Part shown: positions 33,560-46,404 of the stretch, one piece after another | Layout of the letters: each line of letters opens with the position of its first letter | Numbering within the stretch: position 1 is the stretch's first letter | Origin: Phyto melanocephala | Lineage: Eukaryota; Arthropoda; Insecta; Diptera; Rhinophoridae | DNA: 64,000 nucleotides | Assembly (NCBI GenBank): GCA_941918925.1 | Contig: OW799234.1 | Location: forward strand, 58,756,968-58,820,967 | Reading direction: 5' to 3' | Position numbers and translations under genes: made by a program | Notes under the pieces: generated by a model | Database searches by the model: none | Seen by the model: the letters and a program-made list of their open reading frames with translations, nothing else | What the model was told of the DNA's origin: nothing

Positions 33560-34955
33560 CACAGTGAGACAGCTCTAAAGTAACAGCGGCAAAAAATAGT
33601 TTTTGCCGTGTCGTCCAATTTGGATGAAATTTTCACAGTATATTAACAAATATATGAGTAACAATTCCCTGAAATTTGAGATTCATAACTTCATTACTTT
33701 TTGGTCTAGAGCAAGTCAAAGTTGAGGTATGCTAACGCGCTTGAAATATGTTGGTTCAATATGTAATATTCAAAAGCTTATCAATAAAAAAATACATAAT
33801 AAATATAACCTTAAAGTATTTTTTTAATTAATTTAGTTGTTGTAGAATGAGTAGATAAAAATATAAATTAAAGAAAAAAGAAACTCAAAAAAAAATTTCT
33901 TTACAACAGAATTGTGGTGTAAAAATTTAACATTTTGCATTTTCAATGGACTAGAAAATATAGAGCAACCCCTCGCCCTAGGTGCAGACTTATATCAAAT
34001 GAAAGATTGAAGTCTCAGCTTTCATTTAAAGTAGAGGACATATAGCAAAAGTTTGCAAAATTACTTTAAACATACAAAAAACTACAAAAAATACGCAACG
34101 TGCACATTTTGTCGCTATACGTATGTACATATGTTAGCATGCAATAGCATGTTTACAAATTTTTAATTTTTTTTTTTAAATTGTTTGTTTGATATTTTAT
34201 ATTGTGCTCACAAACTTTTTAAAAACATACTGTAAAAAAATATTACATTGTTGTTGTTTTAAATATTATTGATCAACAAACGGTAATTGCAATTATGTAT
34301 ATGTTTAATTCACAATCTACATAAGTATTTGAGAGTGCAAGTTTATACAAGTTTATATAAAGTGTTAAAAAAAGTTTACAAGGTCATGGATAATTCAATA
34401 ATTTTTTATAGTGCAATTTCTGATATTTGGATCGATAGCAATAAAGATATTGAAAAAATTAGAATACCATGATGATATTAAAAAATTATTGATAGAATGA
34501 AAAAAATTGTTCTTTTTTATTGCATTTTAATGGGAAGTGGGTGTAAGAGTGGGCGTGTTATTGTAATTTTTGCATGAAACATTTTAAATTATATAAATAA
34601 TAATAATATCAAATTTGAAGATTGTACCTAAAATATTTTAGAAAATATGGCACTTTTTATGTTGAGGTTGTATGGGGGGTGGGGGTAAAAGTGGGCCAAA
34701 GTCCAAAACTTTATTCTGATAATGTTTGTAACAATATAATATTCAAGTATACCAAAATTTAAAGTTATCCCTTAAGTATTACGGACAATACGGCATTTTA
34801 CAAATTTCGATTGTATGGGAGGTGGGCGTAAAAGTGGGCGAATTTTCTTAATTTTTTTTTTTTTTTAAACTGGAATTGTCTCAAAAGTAACCTGTGCAAA
34901 ATTTCAGAACTCTGCAATTACTCCTTGTATTTAATGCCGGCGTTGTCTCACTGTG
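33560..34955. mobile_element. Transib-type non-autonomous DNA transposon
   Basis: Both ends are CACAGTGAGACA (12 bp, inverted). The 5 bases CGGCG flank both sides (33555-33559 and 34956-34960). Transib elements are known for CACWRTG-type ends and GC-rich 5-bp target duplications, and their termini are related to V(D)J recombination signals. The first 7 bases here are exactly the signal heptamer CACAGTG. At the left end an A-rich nonamer-like 'gcaaaaaat' lies about 22 bases inside. There is no transposase. The interior has three GTGGGCGT-type modules near 34533, 34673 and 34817, about 140 bp apart. It is 1396 bp long. Confidence 0.8.
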
Positions 34956-34960
34956 CGGCG

Positions 34961-35663
34961 TTTGAAGCAAAATACTATCAAATTCTATTCATAGTATTAT
35001 GCGTCGGCTGGATTCAAGAGTAATAAAATTTCAATTTCAAACAAAAACCAAAAAAAAATTAACAGTGTTTAAGGGCATGCAAATATTTTCCTAGCTAGCT
35101 TTGCGATAGGTATAATTGGTTCTTAAACCGTTTATTTAAAACGCATTAACATATAATACAGTCTACATGCCTGAAAATACCTTAGACTGTAAAAAAAAAA
35201 GCAAATTGAAACAGCGATACATTTTCTTTTAACTAACACACGATATGAAGGCAAGATGTTGCGCCATGTAGGGTAATAATTTCCCTCCCGAAATGACTAA
35301 ACGTTAAACGCCATGACACACAATATACCCTACTTAACTTTTCTTAAATCTGTCCCTAATAATGACATGATTTACCTTACGAAATCTCACACATGTTGTC
35401 GGTTATCCTTGCCATACTATTAAATGTTTACAAATGCATTTTTTTTATGTTACAATTTCAAGAAGATTTATTGATAAAAATATTGAACACAAAAAAAATA
35501 AATGTAATAAACATGATAAGAAAATAGCATTAAAAAATTGTTTCTTACTAGAGGAACAATTTGAAATCGAACTATATATTCAGAGGTATAATAAAGAAAT
35601 TTCAAAAACATAATGTGAATAATAACAATTAATTAAGTGTTAAAATATAATGATAGTACTTAC
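34961..35663. other. AT-rich sequence, no recognisable feature
   Basis: Less AT-rich near 35215-35345 but without an open frame. If the adjacent candidate exon is real this is intron. Confidence 0.45.
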
Positions 35664-35786
35664 AAAAACAATGGCATGCAAAGACTCCACGTGAATGAGA
35701 CGTTGGGCCCAGCAGTCATACAGTGTTGTTGTTGGTTTTATATTTTTTTTACGTTCGTTATCAGAATCAATCAATGCGTAGATGAC
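35664..35786 (-). CDS. Candidate internal coding exon of an unidentified host gene
   Basis: On the minus strand the segment is preceded by 'cttgttaagtctag' (acceptor AG at 35788-35787) and followed directly by GTAAGTAC (donor at 35663). It is exactly 123 nt and open for 41 codons: starts VIYALIDSDNERKK, then a short Pro/Thr linker, then LYDCWAQRLIHVESLHA. Its 3' two thirds are close to half G+C within DNA that is mostly A and T, as expected for a conserved exon. It matches no transposon protein I know. I do not recognise the family. It begins and ends in phase 0. The possible partner is the exon ending at 59,241, also phase 0. Chance cannot be excluded, but the combination of boundaries, frame and composition is unusual here. 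Confidence 0.5.
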
Positions 35787-36879
35787 CTAGACTTAACAAG
35801 ATATTATTCGTAACATGTCAACAATCACGAAAAAATTTTAGTTATTACAAAATATAAATAATATGATTATCACAATAATTTTTTTTTACATTTGTATAGA
35901 TTATAATATACAATTTTAAAAAGTGATTTGTAGACATATTTTCTTAAGAACTTTAATTCATAATTAAAAATAATAATAATTATAATAAATGCAATACATT
36001 TATTTTATAGAAATTATATAATTATAATATTTTAAGTTTTAAAGGAAATTTTAGGTTTAATATAGAAACATTTAGAAAATATTAAGTTGTTAGGTTTAAT
36101 ACTTTTTATTTTTTTTCACAATGCATCTGTTTAGATTAGTTTTGTACTTACATTTAAAAGAAATTTAAATAACATTTTAAGGGTTTTAGTTCAATTGACT
36201 TAACATCTTGATTATCGTTTAAAGTTAATAATTAATTAATTAGGCATAAGAACTTATTTAGTTAATATATCATAAGAATGTAAATTTTTTTTTCTTAATA
36301 ATTATGTAGTTAACGATATTTAATTTTTCATTTTAATTTTAAGTTTTTATTTTACAGTTTAGATTAGGTAGAAGGTTTCGTTATTTGAACTTTAGAAAAA
36401 GGTGAATGATGTTATAATTATATCCTGTAATATAGGTAAGGTATGGCCATGTGTCGGAAGGTGGTTATATTTACCTGTTCGGTTATATTAACGATGCGGT
36501 ATTTTTATGGTCTGCAACCACGCGAAAAATGTATGGGTTTTTATACACCTTTCATTTATATTCTCCCGAAAATTGTACGTACTAAAACTAGCAGTTAAAA
36601 GCGTGAGAGAGAATTTTCTTCTTGTTAACTTTACAAAAATTATAATTATTTATCAAATAATATCTAACGTTGATTTAACCAAATATTTGTACAGCGTTGA
36701 CTGGGAACTCACTTTACTTATTACATGTAATCACTAAATTTTTATAAAATTATTATTTCTCAATTTTTTCGACTTGATCATATCACCCACTTTTATAACC
36801 GCAATTGGGTTTTAGGAATTTAAAAACAAGAATATGAGTTTTTCAAGATAGTTGTAAAGAATGCATGCTTCGATTAAGT
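35787..36879. other. AT-rich sequence, no recognisable feature
   Basis: Nothing supported; intron if the neighbouring exon is real. Confidence 0.5.
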
Positions 36880-37110
36880 GCAGAATAAAAAAATCTGTCA
36901 AATGACCCCCACAGCTTTGATAACAGGTCATTAGTCTTTTGATGAAATTTTATAAAGGTTTCACATAGCTGTGACTATATCGCACCGATTACACGTTGGA
37001 ACTCGGATTTGGCCTCACGATTTGTTTCTGGTTTGTTTGCATAAATTCGAGATTTCACAAGATCCTAAAGCAAAAGATGACCTTGGGGGTAATTTTACAT
37101 CAACATTTAA
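36880..37110 (-). pseudogene. Mariner-like transposase C-terminal relic
   Basis: The minus strand reads 'DLVKSRIYANKPETNRE' and, in another frame, 'TCYQSCGGHLTDFF'. These correspond to the mariner C-terminus '(W)gylKs.vYanKPeti' and '...GGHl.di.F'. Frameshifts and a stop are present. No inverted terminus is recognised; homology may extend to about 37400 but without clear motifs. Confidence 0.55.
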
Positions 37111-38701
37111 TATAATAATTTGCTCTCAAAATCGTTAATACAATAAATGTTTTGTTATTCTTATTCGTGCCGTCTAGCTAAAGGTAGAACAATATCCGTC
37201 ATACCTGTGTCATTCGCAGTGATTGCAGTTTTGGTCACATTTCAAAAAAATTAAGTTGTAATTATTAAAATTCGCAGCAGACAGTTGATCGTTGTCAGTG
37301 AATTTGTTTCCCATTGATTGCATAAGTTTTATCAAAGCCCCAAATTAAACAACTGTCTGCATTCTCGAAGCCATTCAAATGGAAATTGTAATGTAAGAGG
37401 CTTTCGAGTGTCCTAACTTGCTGTGCCTCCCCGCACACCTTTTCCTATACGCAGACTTTTGTTTTCAATATTTAAAACAAGTTATTTTTTCTAAATTAAA
37501 ATTTGTGCGTGAGTTTCATTTTTAAACCTGATTGAAAATTAAACCTTAAATTATACCTTCTTATCTTCACTGTTTATATTCCTTGATTTTAACATGCCTT
37601 TTCTCTGCCGCAAAATATAATCTTCTTAATTATAGTTCTAAAAAATTTTACTGTTCCCAATATTACTAAGCTTCTAGTTTTTGCAAAATACTCTAAGCTC
37701 TTTTTAAATATATATATATTTGTAATTTCTAATCCAAAACTGGTGATCATTACTTAATTAGGATATAAAAAGCAAATATATATAAAAATAACCTAAATAT
37801 GCCTTATATTCCAGAACCCCCCTTTAAGTTTTAATTGTCTAACGAAGTAAAGTGTCTGGAGAAACGAAGCAAAAAACACAACAGCAATATGTCGTAAAAA
37901 TTAAAGTAGGCAGCAGAAACATCATTATCAGCAGTGTTTGTAGGTAGTAGTTTGAACACTATTTCTGCTTTTGTAAAAAAACGAGCTAAAGTAGTTAAAA
38001 CCAAATATATATTTTAAGTTTTATTTTTGTAAGAACAGAAAATCCTTTTAAGTTAATTTTGTATTCTTTTTTTTTTCATTGTGTCCGTCGGTCTGTCCGC
38101 CCATCTGCCAGTGTTTGTGTGAATATTTTTATATTTCACTGTGTTCATATATTTTACTTTTCAGAAAAATATTCTCATAAACATTCTCATATGTGTGTGT
38201 ATGTGTTTAAAAATGTTTATAAATTATAACTATTTACACACAGTTGTTGTACAAAAATCGCTATTGTTGAAACGGACATGTTGTTGCTGTTGAAAACAAT
38301 TTTGATGCGCATAAATTCTTGTGTTTTTATGATACTCAACGTGTTGTAAAAATATTTTTACGGTTATTCAGGAATCACATACGAAAAAGCATAAAATTGT
38401 TCTAGGAAAATAGCACCCATATATTTACGTATACATTTGTATATATAAAATCATATAATGACAGACATAAATGTTTTTGCCAAAATTAAAACCGAATGAA
38501 AAAAAAAAAACAGCATTTACAACAACTACAATAAACTTAGGCTTTCTGTACTTAATACATATGTATATAAACACAACTTTTCACTAAGTTGTTATTATAG
38601 TAGTTGCTGATGTTTTTCTAATATATTATTTATAGTGCTGACCAAGAATGGAAAACTTATTACCACAGTGCTTTTTTAGTACTTTTAATAATAAAAAATA
38701 T
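37111..38701. other. AT-rich sequence, no firm feature
   Basis: Bases 37150-37440 are less AT-rich and may be the rest of the mariner relic. A 'gtccgtcggtctgtccg' tract near 38083 recalls the HINE elements but nothing around it matches them. Confidence 0.4.
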
Positions 38702-39150
38702 ACAGTGCCACTCAAACATTTGAAGCACCTTTTCTTAATTCTAAATTTTAGTAAATGTTATACAAAGTTATATGGTTTTAAAACTAGGCAAATATGTCTT
38801 AAGCCATAAGCTACAGATTTTGTTTTATTTATACCAAAAGAACGTTTTTTTTTCCTTATTTATTGCCTAAAAACAAATGACTATTTTTGAAAGTAGTTGT
38901 GGCAGATTTAAGTAACGACATGAAAAAGAGGGAAAATTAAGAAAAACTTTAGAAAATTATCACAAATTTTATGATCTAAACTCTTACGTAATAAGTACCA
39001 TAAAGCGTGCATCAAATTTTGAATAAATTGTCTATTTTGTAACAATCCACAATTATTATGGTGAATGTCAAATTGTAATCTGGCAAGCCTAGTTAAAGCA
39101 CACAACTTCATAATGAGTACGCAAGTCATACTTGCTTTTGATCGCCTTTT
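38702..39150 (+). mobile_element. Possible Tc1-like element relic, 5' part
   Basis: TA followed by CAGTGCCACTCAAACATTTG and CACC resembles Tc1-type termini (TA-CAGTG...AAA..TTG..CACC). About 200 bp inside, after an ATG at 38919, the plus strand gives scattered helix-turn-helix-like phrases ('STIKRASNFE-IVYFV') where the Tc1 DNA-binding domain should start. No right end is found. The call rests on the terminus and its spacing to the coding-like part. Confidence 0.35.
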
Positions 39151-40829
39151 TGTATTGAGTGAACGACGATAGCAATCAACTGAGTCATACGTGTTGCTGA
39201 ATACTGTAAGTACATTTCATTTAAAAGTGTGTATAAGTAGTGAAGACTTTTCAATAAGTTTGAATGCGTATAAATCAACGAAATAATGAATCATGATTCC
39301 AGTTGACTTACTTCAAGAGTATTCGTTGCAGATCTCTGGTGTATACCATATTTGCAAAATAAATATTTATAAATAAAATGAAAATTAAAAATTTTTCCAT
39401 TCAAATATCGGGTTTTGATGACTTTATATAAAATAGTTGTAAAACTAAACAAATAATACAACAAAAGATAATACAGTTGTAACCAACTACTACTAAACAA
39501 TACAGTTTGCTACATATAAATAAACTTTTATTATAATGATCTCTTTGATATACCGATCTCATTAGTTACGAATTTTTTCTCTTTTTGTAACTTAAAAATT
39601 TTAAGTTAGTATAATTAAAAATAAATAAAAATACCTCTTCGGGATACCAGCAGCCCTAAGATAAAACCAACAAAATATATTTTCCACGTGCTCTAAAGAA
39701 CATGCACATTTTACGGACCATCTATGGTCTGTACACATACAGAATTTTATACTTTGATTACCATAAAGGCATTATATTTTTAACTGCTGACTGGCTGTTT
39801 ATATTCGTCACAGCCGAACATAATCTGGCAATGTGTTTTTTACCCAACTTGTTTTATCACAATTTACATTTCTCCGCTGTGCACTTTATAACGACAACAA
39901 AATCATAAACAATTGACGAGGTCTTATTTTACAATTTATATGAATTTGTTCTCATAAACATTTATGACACATAAATAAAAGTCTAAATTATATGAAGGAC
40001 AGGGACAAATACAGGGTTTAGGGCTGTTTTTAACATCATATTTGTAATTTTTTTAGTAGTTTATTATTGCATATAAAAAAATGTTTACACATTTCCCCAC
40101 TTTCAGTATAATGAAAAAGAATATCTACTTTTTATTGATATAAAGTAGAAAGAGTTTATTGAATAACAAGCAAAATTTCTTTATTCGACTGTGCAGAAAC
40201 TAAAAATACTCCTTACCACCATGTTCATAGGTATAGCGACTACATTGTAGCTTAACCTAGAATTTAGATTTAATGTCATAAGACATTTGGCTTTTTATTT
40301 TTGAAAAAATCTGTGGTTTTAAATTTTAGCTGTGTTATACTAGTCAAGCCCTTTTATTTGATAATAAATCAATTTTATTTCGGAGGCCTTCTCGCACTTT
40401 AACTTTTTTTTAGTTTATTTTGCTTCTTAAGTTCCCTTGTTTCATATCAATATTATACCGATTGAAGTATGTATAATATCAATAACTAGATTTAACACAA
40501 ATTGTTTGTCTGCCATTTTGTTGTGGAAGCTATCATGGATTCTAAATTTCTTTACAGTGTATTATATATTGTTTGTCATTTAATCTCTTTTGTAACCTAT
40601 ATACCTCCTCTCTGTTGTCCAAAAGCAGTATATTTTAGGAAAAACATAAAGCAGTGGTATTGTTGTGCTTATATCTCAGTTAGTTTCTGACCAGTTTGTC
40701 AGTTTTTCCTCCAAAATTCTTAACTAGGCTACGGCTTGTATTTTGGTGTTTTTGATGTGACCTACTTAGTATAACTAAGTAGTTTTATTAATTTAAGAAC
40801 CACAGAAAATTATAAAATTGATAACCGTG
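39151..40829. other. AT-rich sequence, no recognisable feature
   Basis: Two weak splice-bounded segments were considered (near 39.3 kb and 40.2 kb on the minus strand) and not accepted. Confidence 0.45.
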
Positions 40830-41175
40830 ACCTTCGAACAGGAACGGACAATAAAGCATTACAAAAGGTGGAGAGCTTAGACTCTGTATAAGCTGCGGTT
40901 AACTTTGGCCGGTGGACACCTAACAAAGAAGTTGCCAATCACACCTCGTAACAGATTGAGAGGTTAATTTCTGATGACACTCCAATGGATAGGGCAAATT
41001 CAGATGGGATGAATTCCTCTATCCCAATAGGAGTGGAAATGTCTATTTCGAATTCAGAAGCCGTAGGCTTCGGTGCGAATTAAAAGTCTTAGCAATTAGA
41101 TAAAACCAGTGATGGCACGGAACTCAGTGAGATCCGGGTAACCTTGGAATCTCTTAGTAAAGAAGGGGGTCCAAA
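40830..41175 (+). other. GC-elevated, coding-like relic of unknown origin
   Basis: Clearly less AT-rich than its flanks. One plus frame gives 'RLISDDTPMDRANSDGMNSS' and then 'IPIGVEMSIS', and 'LSEIRVTLESLSKEGG' further on, broken by stops. It may be a decayed ORF1-like part of a LINE, given the lack of splice signals, but no diagnostic motif is present. Confidence 0.25.
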
Positions 41176-44143
41176 AGGGACTCACTTATGGAAAAGGTCT
41201 GCTGCGATATCCCTTCTATATGTATATAGTAATTTGATATGTTTAAAACATATATATGGTTAAAAAAATGTGTTTGACTAACTTTGCTGAATAGAGGCCG
41301 ATTTTTCCAAAGCCAAAAGAACCAGAAGCATGTAGTACTTATTAACAGATAGTAGAAAACGAATACAAAAATTGTCCTAAAAATGTTGATTATTATTGTA
41401 AACATATTTATTTGCTCATATCACAGAAACCTATAAAGCAAATGTGCTGGTTTTAAACAGTGATTAAGTCTCAGTTATTTGCAGAGGATAAAGAAAATAT
41501 ACAGACATGAGCAATAAATAGGGGCTTTTAAAAATCTATTTCAACCTACGGACGGACTACACTAGTCATATGCCTTCAAAAATATATGTCTCACAGAGTT
41601 GGTAATAAATATTGTAGAAACTACAAAAGAAATGACAAATCTTGGCACCACAATTAAAGGTTATAAAAAAATACTATTGAGCCAGTCATAGCTCCCTGTG
41701 GTGTAAGCTACAAAACATTTAAATTTTTTAGATTTCTTTTAAAAACTCTTTTTACACAAGGTAACCTTAAACACAAAAAACACACTTTTATTAAGTTATT
41801 TGCCAAAAATAACTTTAAGCTTTGGCCACTTTAATTTTCTAACAAAATTCGTTTGGTCTTTGTTTAAATCTTTAGCAAAATCTCACACGTACTCTCACGC
41901 ATACACCTATAATGTATTTATCACATCCAAATCTAATGAACCGTAGCCAGATAAACAAAAGTGTTTATGTGATTCGTACCTGGCATAATTTAATTTTGAG
42001 TTGAGGTGAGTTTATTGCAAATTGTCTAACAAGATTTTTATATTTTGTGTAGACATTGTTGCTGTTACAGCATTATTGGTATTTGTTTAAACCTAAATTA
42101 GACTTAAATAAAGTGCTTGGAGTAATCGTTTTAAGTGCTTTTGATTTTTTTAATATTTGCGTTATAAAAAAAAAAAAACAAAAACTTGTAGCTTATACAA
42201 CTTCTTTTTATTTCAGTGAACTCTTTGGTAAAACTTAAGTAAAGTTCAAAAAAATTTTTATCAGCAACTTATTTTAAACCTTAAAAAATATTATTAAATT
42301 TTTCTAAATAATCTCAACACAATTTACAATGTCTCTAAACAACAAGTAACATTATTAAAAAAAAACAAAATTAGTTCCTTTGTAATACAAATTTCCTGCT
42401 GTATTCAGCCATAGTCATCTTAAAGTTCAATATATACCAACAGTCATACATATTTAAATAAAAACAAACACGAATCTAAGGAAACTGTATTAAAACACTT
42501 ATTGAATCCATTTGTATTTCCCACTTAATTACAAAATTGATTAAAAATGTAAGAGGAGCCTACTAAAGAAATAACGTAAAAAAAACAACAGCACACGAAA
42601 AGTATATAGAAAAACAACTTTCAGATATACGCACATAGAAATCCAAAAAAAAAAATACATTTTAGCAGCACACAAAAGTAAGAATGGTCAAACGGGAGTG
42701 GAATAAAGTGAAGTAATGTTGTAAGTATGTGTTTATATTCATGTTGATTTTAATATTGTTTTCATATATATTTCCAATAATGGCACAAAGCCCACATACA
42801 TTTCAACTTAGAAATAAAAACATATAAACACATATACCATTGAGTATAGCGTTGCCTAAAATACAAAACGCCTTAATCAATACAAAAAAAAAAACAAAAT
42901 CAGCTTGTTTCTAAAACTCGATCTATTTCGTTAAAATGTGTGGAAGGAAAAAATAAAAAATGCCAAAAACCTCAACCTGTTTGATGTCAATGAATTAAAG
43001 AAGAGCTGAACAAGTTTGCCTATTCAACAAGTTAACTTAAACTTCGACAGTTCAAGCATAACAAAAATCATGGTTCAAGTGATTTTTATTTATTTTTTTT
43101 TATATTAGCCAATAAAACGTCTTCTCTGCTTTTATAACAAAAAAATCTCGAGCTGTCGAAAGTGATGTCATGGGTATGGTTTGCTACTTTCATTCTGACG
43201 TTACTAACGTTACGCTTCACATCGAGTTCTTTTCATGCCAACTAGAAGCATCAAAAACTAATCTCATTTGTAAAATCTTACATAGAGTGTATTCTATTAT
43301 TTGTTACATATTATTTGCGGCTTAAGTAAGTACAAATTAGAGTTGTACTACTGCACTATATGATGTTTTTATGCTTCTTTGATTTGAAGTCTAAATAATT
43401 TCCTTAAATTTTCTGATTATTCGTAAAGCATGTAGCGTAGGGCTCATAAACAATCAGCAGGTGAGGCCTAAAAAAATGACAAGTGGACACATATATCCAA
43501 TTGATATGTTGTGTGCTTACAAGGTATGAAATATCCTCAATAAAAAAAGCATAAACTCAATTCCGCTAAATATATCGACTAGATCAGGAGTGCAGTTCAT
43601 TTGAAAAAATTTCTTATAGATTTCCAAATTGAATTCCTTAGCTATTCCAAGTTTAGCATAAAGGCCACAGCGTAAGAAATTGACAAAGGTAATACTCTAA
43701 GGTCATTTTCCTTGCATACTCAACATGTCATTTTGCATGTTCGCAGTTTAAACGCGAGTTTATTTCAATCTTCTATTTTAGGACATTTTAAGGTTCAACT
43801 TTTTAGTTTTTTTGATGGTTGATTGACTATCCGTAAAATATGAAATATCTAAAAATATGTAAATATCAGAAGTACTAACCTCGATTTCGGTTTATTTATA
43901 ATAAACCCATTACTGTGCGGTCTCAACAAGTAACTGTAAATGGTAATTTACTCAAAGAAGATATAAATTACTGACAAGCTGGTCTACTTTAATCTTTACC
44001 TAACACATATGTACATATATTTTTCAACACTCTTGTGTATCAAGTTTACAGCAAACTAAGATCTCTACATAGTTTTAAACTCACTTAGAAATATGCATAA
44101 TGTCTAAAAATCGTTTTAAATTCCTAGTTTAATGTATGGCCAC
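41176..44143. other. AT-rich sequence, no recognisable feature
   Basis: No repeat copies or coding pieces that I can support over about 3 kb. Confidence 0.5.
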
Positions 44144-44819
44144 TTTTTATACCCTTCACCTATGATGCACAAGCGTATATATAGCTTTGTCATCCCGTTT
44201 GTAATTCCTACAATTTTCATTTCTGACCCTATAAAGTATATATTTTCTTAAAGCTTATGAATAGAGGAGTCGATTAAGCCCTGACCATCTGTCCGTCTGC
44301 CCGTATGTCCGTGTGTTGGTTGAAATCAACTTTTAGAAGCAACTATATGTTCTTCAGATCTGTGTATGGTATCAATTTTTGGAAATATCCGGAAATGAAC
44401 CGCTATTGAAATTCAGAACAATTGCCCGATAACTTTCTGAGATATGAGCAAATAAACACGATTGCCTCTGTTTTTTTCCATATTCTTACCACCAAAATTA
44501 AAATTGTTCAGCCATAGAATAATTTATAGGTACCTTTGCTACCTTTTGTAGATATAACATACCTCTAGAGATATTCGTGTAAAATTTTGGATAAATCGGG
44601 CTCTTATCGGTAAAGTTATAGGCAACAAAATTTTTTTTTTAAATATATATTCTAAAAATTTACAAACGAAAATCAATTTTTTTTCAGCTTCTAGATAACC
44701 GAGAGAGTCAATATTGGTATGGCGTCGGAAATAATACAGAAAAAAGGGGAATAACATGTACATGATAGTGAAGGGTATCATCAAAATCGGCATGGCCGAA
44801 TATAACACTCTTACTTGTT
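44144..44819 (+). mobile_element. HINE2, forward orientation, both ends present
   Basis: It starts TATACCCTTCACCTATG and ends GTGAAGGGTATCATC, followed by the hairpin TCGG-catg-GCCGA and CACTCTTACTTG. ACCCTTCAC and GTGAAGGGT are inverted relative to each other. The interior has 'accctataaagtatatattt', 'tagaggagtcgattaagccc', a '(gtc)cgt' run and 'aactttctgagatatgagca'. At ~676 bp, without the tRNA-like module seen in the other two HINE2 copies, it is probably close to the basic form of the family. Confidence 0.75.
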
Positions 44820-46404
44820 AAAGCTAAATTTTTCTTTGGTGTTTCCCACGAAAATTTTTTTAAAATTCTGGTTCTTCTTCTGAGACCTAACGTCTCAAAT
44901 GACTTCTTATCTTTTCGATATTGACAGACTTTGCCTGCTCACCAAGGGAAGGCAAGAATTTAGTAGCAGCATTAATTATTTTCAAAAAATTTCTTTTTTG
45001 TGATTTTGTTTATAATAAAATATAACTTCTATTTGAATTTGCAATTCATATTAATGTATTTTCAAGTATTAATTTGTTATAATTTTCCGTTTACACATTT
45101 ATTCTTTGCCTTTACTGGCCCAGTTTGCGGGTACAATTAAAATAATTTAAACAAATAACCTATAATACATGTAAAATTAACTCAGTTTAAGATTTTGTTT
45201 CTAAACTTAAGTTGTAAAAATTCTGTAAAATGCGGTTGGTGTTTTAAGTTACGATATGTGTGCCTTGTATTATTTTTGCAACTGCTGCTCTTATAATTGT
45301 TTCGTATTATTATTGCATATGTAAATGCCAGGCCTTAACGAACATGTTTTTATCTAAATGCTTAGGATTATATTAATAAACGCTTTTATGTTTATGTCTT
45401 GAATATACAGTACGGTGCAATAATTGATATAATTTTTTAAGCGGTATTTTTTTAAAGTGTGTATTTATTGATAAAATTTTTATAATATTATTCTTTAGCT
45501 GAGTTTTTAGATTTTCTGAATTGCTTGGTACTGTGTTAGCTTGCATAGGTGTTTATTTGTGTGTTTGTATTTTTTTTCAGTTGCTAATTGGTTTGATTTT
45601 TTCGTTAAAAATTTTTTCAATTATTTTGGCCAAATGCTACAAGTGTAAACTATAAACTGAAAAACTGAAACATATTAAGTGTATCTTAAGAAAAATTTTA
45701 TTTTTAAAATAAAAATGTTAATTTTGTAAGTATTATTTCTTTAATTGCAAGCAGATGAGTTTATCAGACTAAAAGCCATTAGTACAACTAGCCATAAGTT
45801 AAAGGTAGGAAATTTTGTGCCCAATAAATGGCTTTGCTTTATTACAACTTAAATTTTGTATTGCTGTTATTATTAATAATAATTGTGCAATGAATGAAAT
45901 TTAAGAGAAAATAGAAAAAAAAAACAAAAACAGAATTTTTTTTCTTTTTAGATTAAATTATTTTTTGTCCTTTTTTTATTTCTTTTAAAATAAATATATT
46001 AATATTAAAATTAGGAGTAAGAAATGTTGCCATATATTTTTGTTATACTTATTTATTGGCCTAAATGGCTTAGAAACTGTGAATTGAATAAAATAAATAA
46101 ATAAATGAAATTTAATGAACAAAAAAATAGTAAATGCAGGCCTTATAATGCAAAGCCATTTATCTGTCAAACAAAATCTTGCCTTTAACTATCGGCAAGT
46201 TGTACTAATGGTCCTAAGATTTCCAAGAAATAATACATATCTGGGCAGATAAAAGGCAACCCACAAAAAATACTTTATAATATTCCAATATTCTGTAAAC
46301 AAATCTCTAAGCACCATTGTTCATCAGTGCGTATAACTATTAAAATGTATATTAAATATTAATCATACGTCAAAGAGAACATTATTTATTTAAGCTGCAT
46401 GTTT
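44820..46404. other. AT-rich sequence, no recognisable feature
   Basis: Nothing supported. Confidence 0.5.

Noticed and set aside
38083..38120. 'gtccgtcggtctgtccg' tract similar to the HINE elements
   Set aside because: Surrounding sequence does not match HINE1 or HINE2; a short GTCC-rich tract alone is not diagnostic.
39306..39340. Minus-strand GTAAGT donor after KYGIHQRSATNTLE
   Set aside because: No credible acceptor and the open frame is otherwise low-complexity; probably chance.
40217..40256. 40-nt minus-strand segment between AG and GTAAGG (VKLQCSRYTYEHG)
   Set aside because: Its exit phase does not fit the 35.7-kb candidate exon (joining would introduce a stop), and it is too short to stand alone.
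45411..45450. CAGTACGGTGCAATAATTGATA, resembling a Tc1-type terminus
   Set aside because: No partner end and no transposase-like sequence nearby.
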